Shown in pieces: positions 1 to 10,565 of a DNA stretch of 64,000 nucleotides; the stretch's first letter is position 1; each line of letters starts with the position of its first letter. This stretch comes from Rhyzopertha dominica (Eukaryota; Arthropoda; Insecta; Coleoptera; Bostrichidae). The DNA lies in the NCBI GenBank assembly GCA_025024175.1, contig QCXZ01000137.1:8494001-8558000 (forward strand), in the 5' to 3' direction. Position numbers and translations under genes: made by a program. Under the pieces are notes generated by a model, which was not told where the DNA came from, ran no database searches, and saw only the letters and a program-made list of their open reading frames with translations.

Positions 1-2219
1 ACTGAAACTTATTTTGCTCAGGTGTTAGGTTAATTATGGAGTTCGCGGATGAAGAAACCGTATAAATGAGGTTGCTACACCAAAACTTCTTGCAGTTGAC
101 CATAAACCGTTAAAAACGACTTTTCTTACCGACAATCATTGTTCTATGAATTTTGTGTATTCAGCTACAATTATTTTGGCAAGCATCTTGATAAGCATGA
201 ATTCATTCATTGCATTTATTTTCTATTCTAGCTTTCAACAAAGAGAAGTAGAAAAGAAACACTTCTTGCAACCAATTGTACCCTATTCCAAGATTTTTAA
301 ATCTGTTGCTTGTTGCGATAAGAGCTTAATAATCACTTTCACGTATACCTTAGTCCTCTAAAATGTTAATTGGTTGTATTGAATGGACAAGGACAAAATT
401 GTAAAAAATGTTTGAATCATCTGCCGACGTTTCGTTTTATTTAGGTTTAAAGCCTATTCAGGACTGTACTATTTACATACATTTAAATAAAGCTACCTAT
501 TTGTCATTATTTAAATTCGCGATTAAAGGATGTCACTGAAACGACAAAATAATTGGATTAAGTAGTTTCTTATTAGATTTTACCAATCAAATTGTTATAT
601 ACAGATCGTAACGCGATGGTACAGTATGTCCTGTAATTAGCTGTATTTTTTGATTTATTAAAATCGTCTGACTGTGGTCATTTTAGAATGTACAATTTTA
701 ACTGATCCTATTGAAAGTTGGTCTGTTTGTTCCACCTGGCAAAGTATTTACAGACCACATTGATCATTCTTCTTTAATAGTTTCATCTTTAAGTTCAGAA
801 TATACTAGTTTGTCTAAATCGGCACAATTGTATAAAACGAGCTCAATAATGGTATTCTTACAACATTTCTTAATTTTATTGAATATAGTAGGAATGTAGA
901 GAATTTCCAACGAAATGTGCTATTACGTTTAGGGTAACCGAACTAACTAAATAACTAACTAATAGAATGTGAAAGTTACAGATTGCTGTCAGCTGCTTTT
1001 CCAGTTTATCCACAACTACATTCTATACAAAAATGAGTTAAACCATCCGGAAACCTTCTAAAAAAAAAAAGAAAATTGCTGCATTGCTCATTAAATAAAG
1101 CGCATGTATGAGTCTCAAACTTGTGAATACTACTGAGATACTAACTCCTGTGAAAAAAAAACTCCTAACGTATACATCGTACGTTAAAGCAGATACACCA
1201 AGAAAAAAGCAATACCATAGATTGATATTTTTGTCACATGCAAGTCTTAAACGATTGGGGAAATTCTACCTCATAGAGTCTGAACATACTCGAAATATGA
1301 AATTGTGTAGCTGTTATTGGAAGTGCTTTATACATTTTATAGCAGGAATGAAAAGCATAGGTGGGCTACTTACTCGTAAATAAGTTTTCTATTAGAAGGC
1401 ACCAAGACATATACATTACATTGATACTGCAATTCTAATCGTTCCATTGTCACGAAGAGTATAATATAAAATATCCATCACGGCTGATAATTAGGAAAAG
1501 CCCGCCGTAATTTTGTAAATGCAGTTAATACAGTTACGTATGGTTGGTAAAATTCAAACATCACTTCCTAGTACTATGATCTTTCATATCAACTATGTTA
1601 CATAATTCACAATAATTAATCTTAAATTGTATGCAGGAGTAGTAGTATCATTTGTATACTTAATTTTCATTGGGAGAACCAGAATGACGAACAGGAGGTT
1701 AAAGAGGGCTTCACTCTTTTGTCGCCATCATTATTAAACTGCTTATATATTAATAATAGACACCAGTTGTGTGGTTATTCTTTGATAAAATAATTGTCAC
1801 TTCGTTCTAGTTTGTTACTATAAAAAATAAGTAAAAACTCTTTAGTTCTAATGTGTTATCAGTCAGAAAAACACAAGTCTACATAAACAAGATTGTATCA
1901 CTCATAATGCGACGTTTTCCCACTGGGCTACCAACCTGAGCTACAGACTTAAAAACACTTAAAACATATGCCAGCCTCAGTTGAATAGTGACTGACGCAA
2001 ATTTCTAGTCTTCATACAAGCAGCTATCTTATGTCGCTTGTGTGTGAGCAGTAAGTACAGTAGAGACCTTAAAACCAATCACTGAGGCATTCCTGTTTTA
2101 GTATTTAACAAGGATATCGCAAATTGGAAGAGAGAAAAGTAAAAAAAATAGAGATATGATTCCACTTTATCCGTAAACTTCAAATGTATGTGTTCTTAGT
2201 CATTACTGGAGAAATTACT
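1..2219. other. Intergenic, nothing recognised
   Basis: AT-rich sequence with only short open frames (under 95 codons). None of them shows a recognisable domain, signal peptide with donor site, or transposon motif. I see no gene here. Confidence 0.5.
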
Positions 2220-2234
2220 CTACCAGAGAATAGG

Positions 2235-2600
2235 ACCTATTATTGGAGACTCACTTCCAAAGGAGCGAGCAGGTTTTAGGAAGAACAGAAGTTGATGCGA
2301 CCAAGCCTTTGCTCTAATAACATATGAAGCTGGTTTTCAGAAACGATTGAAAAATGGAGTAGTGTTCATAGACTTATCGGCGGTCTATGATACTGTGTGG
2401 AAAGATGAATTGTTCCTCAAACTATTTAATACTCTGAAATGTGGAAAGACTGTAAAGTTCATCGAACGAATGTGGAGACTCCATCCAAACGATTGAACAT
2501 ATGGTCAACAGATGCGCTTCTACAGCATGGCCTGGTGGTATTCCATTTATTCATCATGCTGATGAAGGTGGCTTAATATAATCAAGATCTGATTGGATCT
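2235..2600 (+). mobile_element. LINE reverse transcriptase fragment
   Basis: The + strand encodes a broken piece of a non-LTR retrotransposon reverse transcriptase. Visible blocks are AGFRKNRS, then CDQAFALITYEAGFQ, then VVFIDLSAVYDTVWKDEL; the last is the usual FIDL.AAYDTVW motif of RT domain A. The frame is interrupted and the YADD region is missing, so this is a dead 5'- and 3'-truncated copy. Clade not determined. Confidence 0.7.
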
Positions 2601-2711
2601 TTTCTACGCAAATGCAAGATCTCTTATCGTTGAATAAAAAGAATTTTTCTTTTAACACTATTATAGAAGTAGACCATAGTCACATGAAATTAACAGTATT
2701 GTGTAATGTAT

Positions 2712-4094
2712 CAGTGGCGGCTCGTGACTGTATCGCAAGGTAGTGCCAAAAATTATTGTTTCAAACGATTATAAAACTAAAGAGATAAATTATAAAATGG
2801 TAGTTTAAAATATCCAATTTATAAAATATGTACGTAACTCACCTACCATATTTGGCATCACACGTTTGCATCCAAAACAAGTTAGGTACCTGGTTAGAAG
2901 CCTAAACTGCATTTTCAACGCGATCGTCAATTATGCGCCTTAAGTTACTATGTAGTTTTCATATTGCCCGATAGACAAATCCATTCGGCGCTCTTTTCTG
3001 CGTGCAAAATTGTCAATCCCTCGCATTAAAATTGTCAATATTATTTAGCAATTGTTTCTCAGCTGATAGCATTCCCAATCTTTCTTCTTTTACAGAATTT
3101 CTCAGAAAAGCTTTAATTCTTTTCGACATAAAAAATCATCGTTCAGTCTTAGACGTCGACATATGTGAAGTAAGTAAAATTTACAGAAGTTTTGGTGTTT
3201 TTTGAAAGGTACAGCGTATTTTATCTTGAGAAACCAAGGTTAAAAAAGAAATAGCCCCAAAAACCACTTGTATCTCCTATTTTTCATAAATTATCGTTAG
3301 TTCGGTTTTCGGTCTACTAATATAGATAGATAATATTACATAGTCATTTACTACTTCTGTGATAAGGCTGCCAGGAAAATTATTTATGTAGTGAATAAAG
3401 CTTTCAACTTAAAGGAACTTGGTAACCTTGAGGTGCCTAGTAAAAGAGAATCTGATTTTAATTTGTTAGATTATAGTGTCACAAACTTCTAATGCTTCCC
3501 TCTTCTTATTTGATGAGTTATCCACAATGGGGCGTTTTTTCCGACTCATCAGCGTCCATTTGATCACGGATTCTTTGCACTGCATTTTCAAAGTTTTTAA
3601 ATCCTGTTTAACCTTAATTGTATCTGTATTTGTCGCTTGCAACTGCTGGAAAAGGATTTATACGTGGGGCATAATTCTATGGAAAATTGTCAACCAAAAA
3701 ATCTTAGTTAATAAGTATATGCGGCGAACGCATTTAAATCGCGTCGACTGAAAACTATCGCTCAGAACTGCATCCGTGCCAATCGACTCACTGGCACGAA
3801 GGTCCACTTAAACTTACGTACTCCTCGCATCCTCTTGCTCCCCGGGGAGATCCAAAAACTGCTGCGATTCCGTGCCAATTCAGAGCTAGCAACGAGCGTG
3901 AAGTTGGATCGAATGCTGGTGCTGGGCGCGGGAAGTAACCGTTTATGAGTGGGTGTGTTCTGCAGTTCCGCCGATGTTCCCACAAATTCAACCACTTTGA
4001 AATAAATAAAAATTTAATATATGATTGTAAAAAAATTCTACGGTTTTGCTGGTAGTGCCATGGCACGTTGGCACTTATTGAGCAGCCGCCACTG
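2712..4094. mobile_element. hAT-type non-autonomous DNA transposon (hAT-A)
   Basis: The element starts CAGTGGCGGCT and ends with the reverse complement of the same 11 bases. It is flanked on both sides by the perfect 8-bp direct repeat TAATGTAT (2704-2711 and 4095-4102). An 8-bp target duplication and CAG..CTG ends are the hAT signature. At 1383 bp, with only short unrecognised open frames, it appears non-autonomous. Its right end lies 153 bp before the start codon of gene 1, so it forms part of that gene's upstream region. Confidence 0.85.
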
Positions 4095-4142
4095 TAATGT
4101 ATTAGATTTTCATTAGAATATATACTCAGACATTTTACATCA

Positions 4143-4206
4143 GTGATAAGCATGTTTGTTGCTAGTCCTTGTTTTTATTTAAGTAAACACGACTTCATTC
4201 ACTCAT
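4143..4206 (+). promoter_or_regulatory. Candidate core promoter of gene 1
   Basis: A TATA-like TATTTAAG lies at 4176-4183. An initiator-like CTCATC with its A at 4205 lies 29 bases downstream, which is the usual spacing, and 42 bases before the ATG. A GATA-factor type TGATAAG occurs at 4143-4149. The motifs are seen; their function is inferred. Confidence 0.35.
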
Positions 4207-4247
4207 CGCACCGCTATCGTTGCCCTTTAACATCCACGTATCACAAC

Positions 4248-7200
4248 ATGCGCAACGAAATACTTTTCTCGTTCGCCCTCTTCCTGAGTGCATCTTCAGG
4301 TAAGTAACAAGCGTCGCCACTAAACGATTTTAAACGCTCTCTCTGTGGACCAGAATTGTATTCAACGTGCACAACCCCCAATCACGAAACTGGAACATGC
4401 AAGCCGGTGAAGGCATGCACACCAGTAAAGGACGCCATAGCAACGCTCAATTCGAGTGCTATCGAATTCGCTCGCCAATCTGCATGCGGATTCGATGGGG
4501 AACAACTCGTCTGTTGTGGCTCGGTCGGTTACTACAGGTAACAATACATTTTAGGTATAAGCTGATGGTGAATGTTATTTGAGGCAGAAACTACTTGGAA
4601 CGCCATCTGTTCCCTTGAGATTACCTGAATGTTACCATTACTATATTTATTTATTTCATGAACAGGTAGGGCAGCTAAGTTATTATGGATTAAAGTTTTA
4701 GTCTTTTGGGGATAGACCGAGTCTGCTTTTGGAATAAGGTAGTGTTTCGCCCGCACTTGTAAGGGGCTTCATCACGATAGTTAAAGAAATTGCACTTAGA
4801 CCCATTGTTAATACTATTGACTCAGCCACTCTTAACATCGCCAAATTCTTAGCGTATCTTAAGAAGGACTACACGGGAAAAACATATTCATATGTTGTCA
4901 ATTCCAAACACTTTGTAAGTATTTTATTGAAACTCGTCCTCGGCCCAGAAAACATTCAAGTTCCAATTATTATCCCGAGACAATCAGCAGCCTTAGTAGA
5001 AAAATGTCCCACTTCAAAGTATTTCACATTTCATGGTCAATTCTACCGACAACTTTCTGGTACACCTATGGGTTCCCCATTATCACTAGTAGTGGCAAAC
5101 ATGTTCATGTAAGCTTTTGAACAAATTGCTTTAGAGTCATTAGACCTGGAACCTAAAATCTGACTTCGTGATGTCGACCACACTTTCATTATATGGCCTC
5201 ACTGCTCCAATACCCTAACAACCTTCTTAGATCACTCTAATTCTCAACCTTTCGATATAAAATTCACGACGGAAATCGAAAGCAATATTTTTCTCCCGTA
5301 TCTTGATGTTTTTGCCACTCTTCTACTGGATGGTCGTTTGGGCCACCCCGTCTATTGCAAAGCCACCTTCACGGATCAGCACTTTCATGTGCCTTCTCAT
5401 CACCATACGTCACAAAAACGCTCTGTCCTACATTCTTTTGTTAACCGTGCTATATCAATATCTGAACCGGACAAACTTCGAAGTGAATTGCAACACTTAC
5501 CAGGGGCGCCGAATCCATGGGGGCTCGAGGGTTTCAGCACCCACGAGAGGTAAATTGTGAGAGCGGAGCACCCAGGACCAAATAGACATCATTCCACAGC
5601 TTGATTAAAATATGTAACTGTTTTACTTTACGTGATTTTGAATCCGTGTTAGTCATTTATATTAAATTTAATACACCAATAATGAAAGATGGCGAATATA
5701 CATGTCAAACAAATTAAAAACTGCTTAATCGATTTGTACCATAAATTCAGACTGACTTATCACAGATATAAGAACGTACTGATTAGTCAAATTTATCAAG
5801 TTAGAACGTCTACAGTGCTGCTGGATTACGTAAACCTACCCAATCTTATTTTAAAATTTCTTCTGAAAGCAAGTACGTGTAAATGTTGCTCAGTTTTTGT
5901 ATATCTGATTTTTTATTCATTGCACTGGTATTTTGATTTATGCAAACCATTTCAAGTATTAATCTCTTGTTTGTATTACTTTCTTTATCCAAAATTTTGA
6001 CATTATTCCAGTTAATATGATGTCCATTGTTGATTAATATTATGCCAATCTATTACTATTAACCTTCCATTGTGATGTCTGTCCTGTATACTTACCTTCA
6101 CAATCCCCACATTCCAAACAATATATAACATTTGCTTGATATTTTGTAGGTATTTTAGTGTTGCGAGTAATGTTGAGCAATTCTTTTTGTTCTTAATTGC
6201 AATTTTTATGTTTTCATTTTTAAACGTTCTGATTAATTTTGTTGTCAATCCAGTAATGTTTCGTAGGGATCCATACCTTCCATGTACTACTGTTTGTAGG
6301 TTATTGTCAAGATCATGATTTACCCTCTGCCCCATGTCATCCTGCATACCACCGTTATTCACCGTTAGCGTGTTTGTGTTACGTGAAGTGTTGATAAATC
6401 AGTAGCAGAATACAAGATTTTATTTATCATCGTTTTCGGGATGAATTGTGTATTAATAAATATTTTAAAGTTTTTAAATTTTTCTCAATAAGTTGTGAAT
6501 GTGATCTTATAATGATTTTATGTATCATCTGTTTTACAAAGTTCATTTTAATTCGTGACGAATGATCTGACAAGTAGTTTATATACCTCCCCGATGAAGT
6601 TGGTTTCCGGTACCAATCCAGTATTATATTTTTATTTTTTCGTATGGCTTTGGTGTCCAAAAGGGTACTCCACATTATACCTCTCGTTCTCTTGTGAATT
6701 TTATATACTGATCATAGGCGTTGAACACAGTTTCTATTCATAAAAAAATTTGTTGATGACTTAATAATGCTGGTACCAACAAAGGCACTAGAACCAATCT
6801 AGCATTTTTGTACTTCTTTTTCCCTCTTATGTATCTTTCTATTTATATCACACATATTTCCGTTCCAGAGCATATGTACCTATTGAGTTCTATTGGACGG
6901 ATTCATAGATACGGTTTTCACGATTATGTTAGCATGAGCACCCACAGGGTTTTCTAAAAGCCGGCGCTCCTGACACTTACGCATCAGTCTGGCCAACACC
7001 AGGTCTAATAACCGTGAGATACAATTTGCAATTAATCGTCAACTTTACTCCAAACCGAAAGTAACTCTCGAACTCCCTGTCACAGACAGAATTGACCAAA
7101 TTCTTAAGGAACAACTCATCCCCTACCTATTCTTCCATTTCCGTAGGACAAAATAAATCTTCTGCCTTCTAGAGATATTTACAGCATCCCTTGTTCATGC

Positions 7201-10200
7201 GGTGCCGTATATATAGACAAAATAGGAAGGTAGCTAAAACCAGACTTGATGAACATAGAAACTGCATAAAATCAGGTTTCAGCAGTAGCTGAACATCACC
7301 TTGAAACCGGTCACAATATTTTGTTTGACAATGTGTCAGTCCTAGCAAAAGTCCCCTTTTTCACAACCCGAAAATTCCGAGGAGCCATAGAAATTTCTAA
7401 ACATCCCAATAATCTAAACCACGAAGATGCTTATCATNTCTACTATTTGGTTCNCAATCACTAGACGGCTATCCCCACTNTCACAATCTCCCACCTCNGC
7501 CGTCCAAGCATCCCTGCCCCCGTCGTAACGACAGGTGCACAGTTAACTATCATTTTCATTTTCTTTTCTTGGGATTTGGTTCAGTTCAGACGTGTTTCTC
7601 GCGTTAGATTTGCACAATATTCCATACTCCTTATTCCTGTCCGGATGATACCCTTTACAAGTGCGGGCGAAACGTAGGCCTTATCCCAAATTTAGACGCG
7701 GCGTAACTCAAAAAGGCTAAGATTTCAATCTAACTCTTGCCGCGAAAGCTTACGTTCTTACATATTATGGATTACATTAATGTGAGTTACCAATAATACA
7801 AATTCCGTTTTACATCTAGCCCAGATACCCAGCTAATTTATAGATAAAAGGCATCTTTAAATTCTTTAGATACTTTGAGCAGATACTAATTTCAGTTCCC
7901 TGAAAAACTCCACAATCAGTTTTGGACTCGATGATAAACAGATCTTCTCTTTCCGTGCAATAGGGAGCACGACAGAATCCTGGACAGAAAACCGTCATGG
8001 TTTGAATCCATTGAATCCTCCACGTCAAGGGGGCCAAAAATGAAAACATCAGCAGCGTCAAGTGACAAGTTGCCTGACAAGAGCGTGTGTGGTATACAAA
8101 GCGAGCAGACCAGGATCATAGGTGGAGAAACAACGGAAATTGGAGAGTTTCCATGGATGGTACTTTTAAAATACAAGGCAGTGAACGGAACTGAAGCCAG
8201 TTTTCAGTGTGGAGGTACCTTGATAAATAACAGATATGNTTTGACCGCCGCACACTGCCTGAGGGGAATGTTTCAGAAGGAGTTTTTGATGTAAGTGGGG
8301 TTAATATAATCAGGAAATAATAGAAATTATGTAAAACAATTCATCCGCACCTAGTATCAACTTTCACAGACGAGATTTCCGAGTCCTCTTCATACTATTG
8401 ACTAAATTAGTCGAATTTATCGAAAAATAAATGTTGATTAACCCCACCAAAACTTGAAGCTACCAACCTAGCTCTTCAAGATTTTAGTATATAAGTATAT
8501 GCTAATTTTGAATTCCACTTGAATTAATGATTCTGATTCAGATTTAGTTTCTTCTTTAGCTCATTCCTGGTAATAATGAGTCAACTGTCTGCAAAAGGTA
8601 TTAGTTTAGTAAATAGACTGCTTTTTTAAATTTTTAGGCTGACCAAGTTGGTGTGTTGCCTCTATTCCCTAATAATTTCATCAAAGCCTACTTTAACTTG
8701 CCTACATTTTTTTTTATCTCATATCAGCTTACAAATGCCTACGCCCATGAAAATGTATCAATCATTTGCAGATAAAATTTACCAATAGCATTGTAAGAAA
8801 GATGAATCATTATGCTCAAAGTGCAGTTACTTGTTTAACAAATTAAAAACAAGTGAATCAATGTCTTACTGCACATCCTTAAATTATGTTAATTAGTAAA
8901 TATTTCGAGGAAATCCACCCTCATTCTCGTTCATCAACCTAATAGCTCCAATATCCAGTTCTTGATTGAATAAAATCGAATATCTTCAATAGTTATCTCA
9001 AATTGAAAAAAACAGTATTGGAAAGAAATACGGAAATTACTTTTGCTAAAAGGGAATTATTTGTATGTGAACCATAAATAAAGAGCTCAAGCACGTACAT
9101 GAGTCTAAGAAACACCCAATTTTTTTTATTGTATCGTAACTGAAACAAGGATATGTAAATTTTTATTATACATCTCCTGATTGGCAATGATGTTATCGAT
9201 TTCGAGAAGCGACTAATTTTACTTTTGCAGACAGTTTCTAAAAATTCGTTAAGGCCAACATGTTAAAAGGTTACATGCAAATTTTGGATTCAGGCGAAAA
9301 ATTACGTAAGTTTCACCGTTACTTCTTGGAAACCGAACACAATTAGAAACTGATCCTTGGAGTACTCAAATCGAATTTCTGTAATTTCTTGCATATGCTG
9401 ATATTAATAACACACTGCCATTGAAGCTGATTAAAAAATTAAAAAACGTGTTACTTCAAATGATAATTAATTGTAATAACACATTAGTGACGGCGTTCGT
9501 CTTGGGGAATGGAACATATCCTCTGCAAGAGATTGCTTTACCGATGAGGAATGTGCAGATTCGCCCGTAGATGTAGACATTGAAGAGGAAATTGTGCATC
9601 CATACTACAGCGTACCAACAGGAAATAACGACATCGCCTTACTTCGCCTTAGCAGAAATATAGAATTTACAGGTAGAAATATTGAGTGTTATAAGAATTC
9701 ATAATTAAGAAATAAGTAATTTTAATAGACAGAAAGTTCACTATTCCACAAGTCACTTTGAACTATTAATATACATTATATTAGCTATGATTTCCCCTTT
9801 TTCGGTACTCTCTGTATTATTTAACTAATTCATTTAAAAAATAAGCAATTTTAGAGTAATGTTGGTCTTTATAAGATAGACACAGCAGGTTTACGTAATA
9901 GAGTCGACGTTTCGCCCGCTGTTATAGAGAGCATTATCAGGACAGGAATACTCTTTTTCCATTCTTAGGGCTTAGTTCAGCTCGGATATGTCTCTCCCAT
10001 TCAGTTGTGCTATATTCTATATTACTGTCCTGAACCCTATTTCCTAAACCGACGCGGTCTATCTCAAGACCAATCTGACTATGGTCACAATCCTACAATT
10101 TTAGAGTACATCAGGCCAATTTGTTTGCCAGAAGCAAACCTAGAACTCCCAGATGCAAAGACAATGCTCACAGTATCCGGATGGGGACTTACAAGGAATG

Positions 10201-10565
10201 GTAAGCAAAATAATGTATTTATTTGAAATAAATCTTCATGACACATTTCAGGAACTCAATCTTCCGTAAAACTTAAAGTAAACGTACCGCTGGTATCCCA
10301 CAATGAATGCACGGAAAAACTGACATCTTCTAGGGCCAGGATTACTGACAATCAAATATGCGCTGGAGGTCAAAAGGATAAAGACTCATGCAAAGGGGAT
10401 TCGGGAGGACCATTGATGAACATCCAAAGAAATTCACAGGAGGGAGCTCAGTGGTATCAAGAGGGGATCGTCTCGAGAGGAATTGGTTGTGGCTATGGAT
10501 TTCCTGGTATTTACACCAGGGTGTCTAAATTTACTAGCTGGATAGTTAATAACTTACAACCTTAG
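4248..10565 (+). CDS. CLIP-domain serine protease, single CLIP (gene 1)
   Basis: Six exons, rebuilt from GT-AG sites with matching phases: 4248-4299, 4354-4537, 7964-8290, 9488-9672, 10105-10200, 10252-10565 (385 residues plus stop). Order: hydrophobic signal peptide (1-17), CLIP domain with six Cys (23, 33, 39, 62, 71, 72), linker with Cys121, activation site R129|IIGG, then a trypsin-like S1 domain with His176, Asp236 and Ser332 (GDSGGP). Asp326, six residues before the serine, predicts cleavage after Arg/Lys. The extra Cys pair around 204/210 is typical of easter/PPAF-like CLIPB proteases. The family acts as secreted zymogens in Toll or prophenoloxidase cascades; which one is unknown here. 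One N affects codon 171. Intron 2 carries a nested Penelope/hAT insertion, and intron 4 a small Penelope-type insertion at its acceptor. The start was chosen because the signal-peptide exon closes in the required phase 1. Confidence 0.92.
4743..4775 (-). ncRNA. Degenerate hammerhead-like motif, left end of PLE-1
   Basis: On the - strand it reads GTGATGA, one extra A, a GCCC/GGGC stem, then GAAAC. This matches the hammerhead core CUGANGA-stem II-GAAA except for C-to-G at the first core base and the extra nucleotide. PLEs are known to carry hammerhead motifs in their terminal repeats. Activity is doubtful. Confidence 0.45.
5501..6972. mobile_element. hAT-type DNA transposon nested in PLE-1 (hAT-B)
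   Basis: Flanked by the perfect 8-bp direct repeat ACACTTAC (5493-5500 and 6973-6980). The ends are CAGGGGCGCCG and, reverse complemented, CAGGAGCGCCG (one mismatch in 11). Removing it and one repeat copy rejoins the RT and nuclease halves of PLE-1, so it inserted into PLE-1. No transposase recognised; most of its inside is another retroelement fragment on the - strand. Confidence 0.88.
6012..6720 (-). mobile_element. Penelope-like fragment PLE-2 (RT C-terminus + GIY-YIG remnant)
   Basis: On the - strand, 6675-6427 encodes WYRKPTSSGRYINYLSDH, a block typical of the C-terminal part of Penelope RT. 6362-6012 encodes TLLATLKYLQ followed by a decayed nuclease region (YIVWNVG). It differs from PLE-1 and lies inside hAT-B, giving the order intron, PLE-1, hAT-B, PLE-2. 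Stops separate the two parts. Confidence 0.7.
7642..7675 (+). ncRNA. Degenerate hammerhead-like motif, right end of PLE-1
   Basis: Reads CGGATGA, one extra T, then a CCC..GGG stem region, then GGGCGAAACGT. The second core base is changed (U to G). It mirrors the - strand motif at 4743-4775, so the two PLE-1 ends are inverted copies. Confidence 0.4.
9859..10095 (-). mobile_element. Short PLE-type terminal unit inserted at a splice acceptor
   Basis: A 237-bp insertion between two copies of the 13-bp repeat CAATTTTAGAGTA (9846-9858 and 10096-10108). The repeat contains the 3' splice site TTTTAG and the first four bases of exon 5 of gene 1. The ends are inverted (TTGGTCTTTATAAGATAGAC at left against GTCTATCTCAAGACCAA at right). 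A hammerhead-like motif CTGATAA..GCTC/GGGC-GAAACGTC lies at 9905-9940 on the - strand. The size matches the unit at 47643-47878. Confidence 0.8.

Larger units (their letters stand above)
4693..7762 (+). mobile_element. Penelope-like element PLE-1 (RT + GIY-YIG), interrupted
   Basis: The insertion is in intron 2 of gene 1 and is flanked by the 12-bp direct repeat TATTATGGATTA (4681-4692 and 7763-7774). The RT part (about 4790-5492) shows TPMGSPLSLVVANMFM, a decayed RDVDHTFIIWPH (YVDD block), LPYLDV and SELQHL. The reading resumes after a hAT insertion at 6981. A GIY-YIG nuclease block IYSIPCSCGAVYI is at about 7170-7215, followed by a conserved EHHLETGHN segment near 7290. Stops at several places, Ns near 7440-7500 and an internal deletion before the RT core show it is dead. 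The left end (about 4693-4780) is an inverted copy of the right end (about 7640-7720), each with a hammerhead-like motif. Confidence 0.85.

Noticed and set aside
3762..4153. Two - strand open frames (77 and 121 codons)
   Set aside because: They lie across the right end of hAT-A with no recognisable domain; one crosses the element boundary.
9846..9858. Upstream copy of the exon 5 acceptor of gene 1 as the real splice site
   Set aside because: Using it gives an immediate in-frame TAA; the downstream copy keeps the protease frame.
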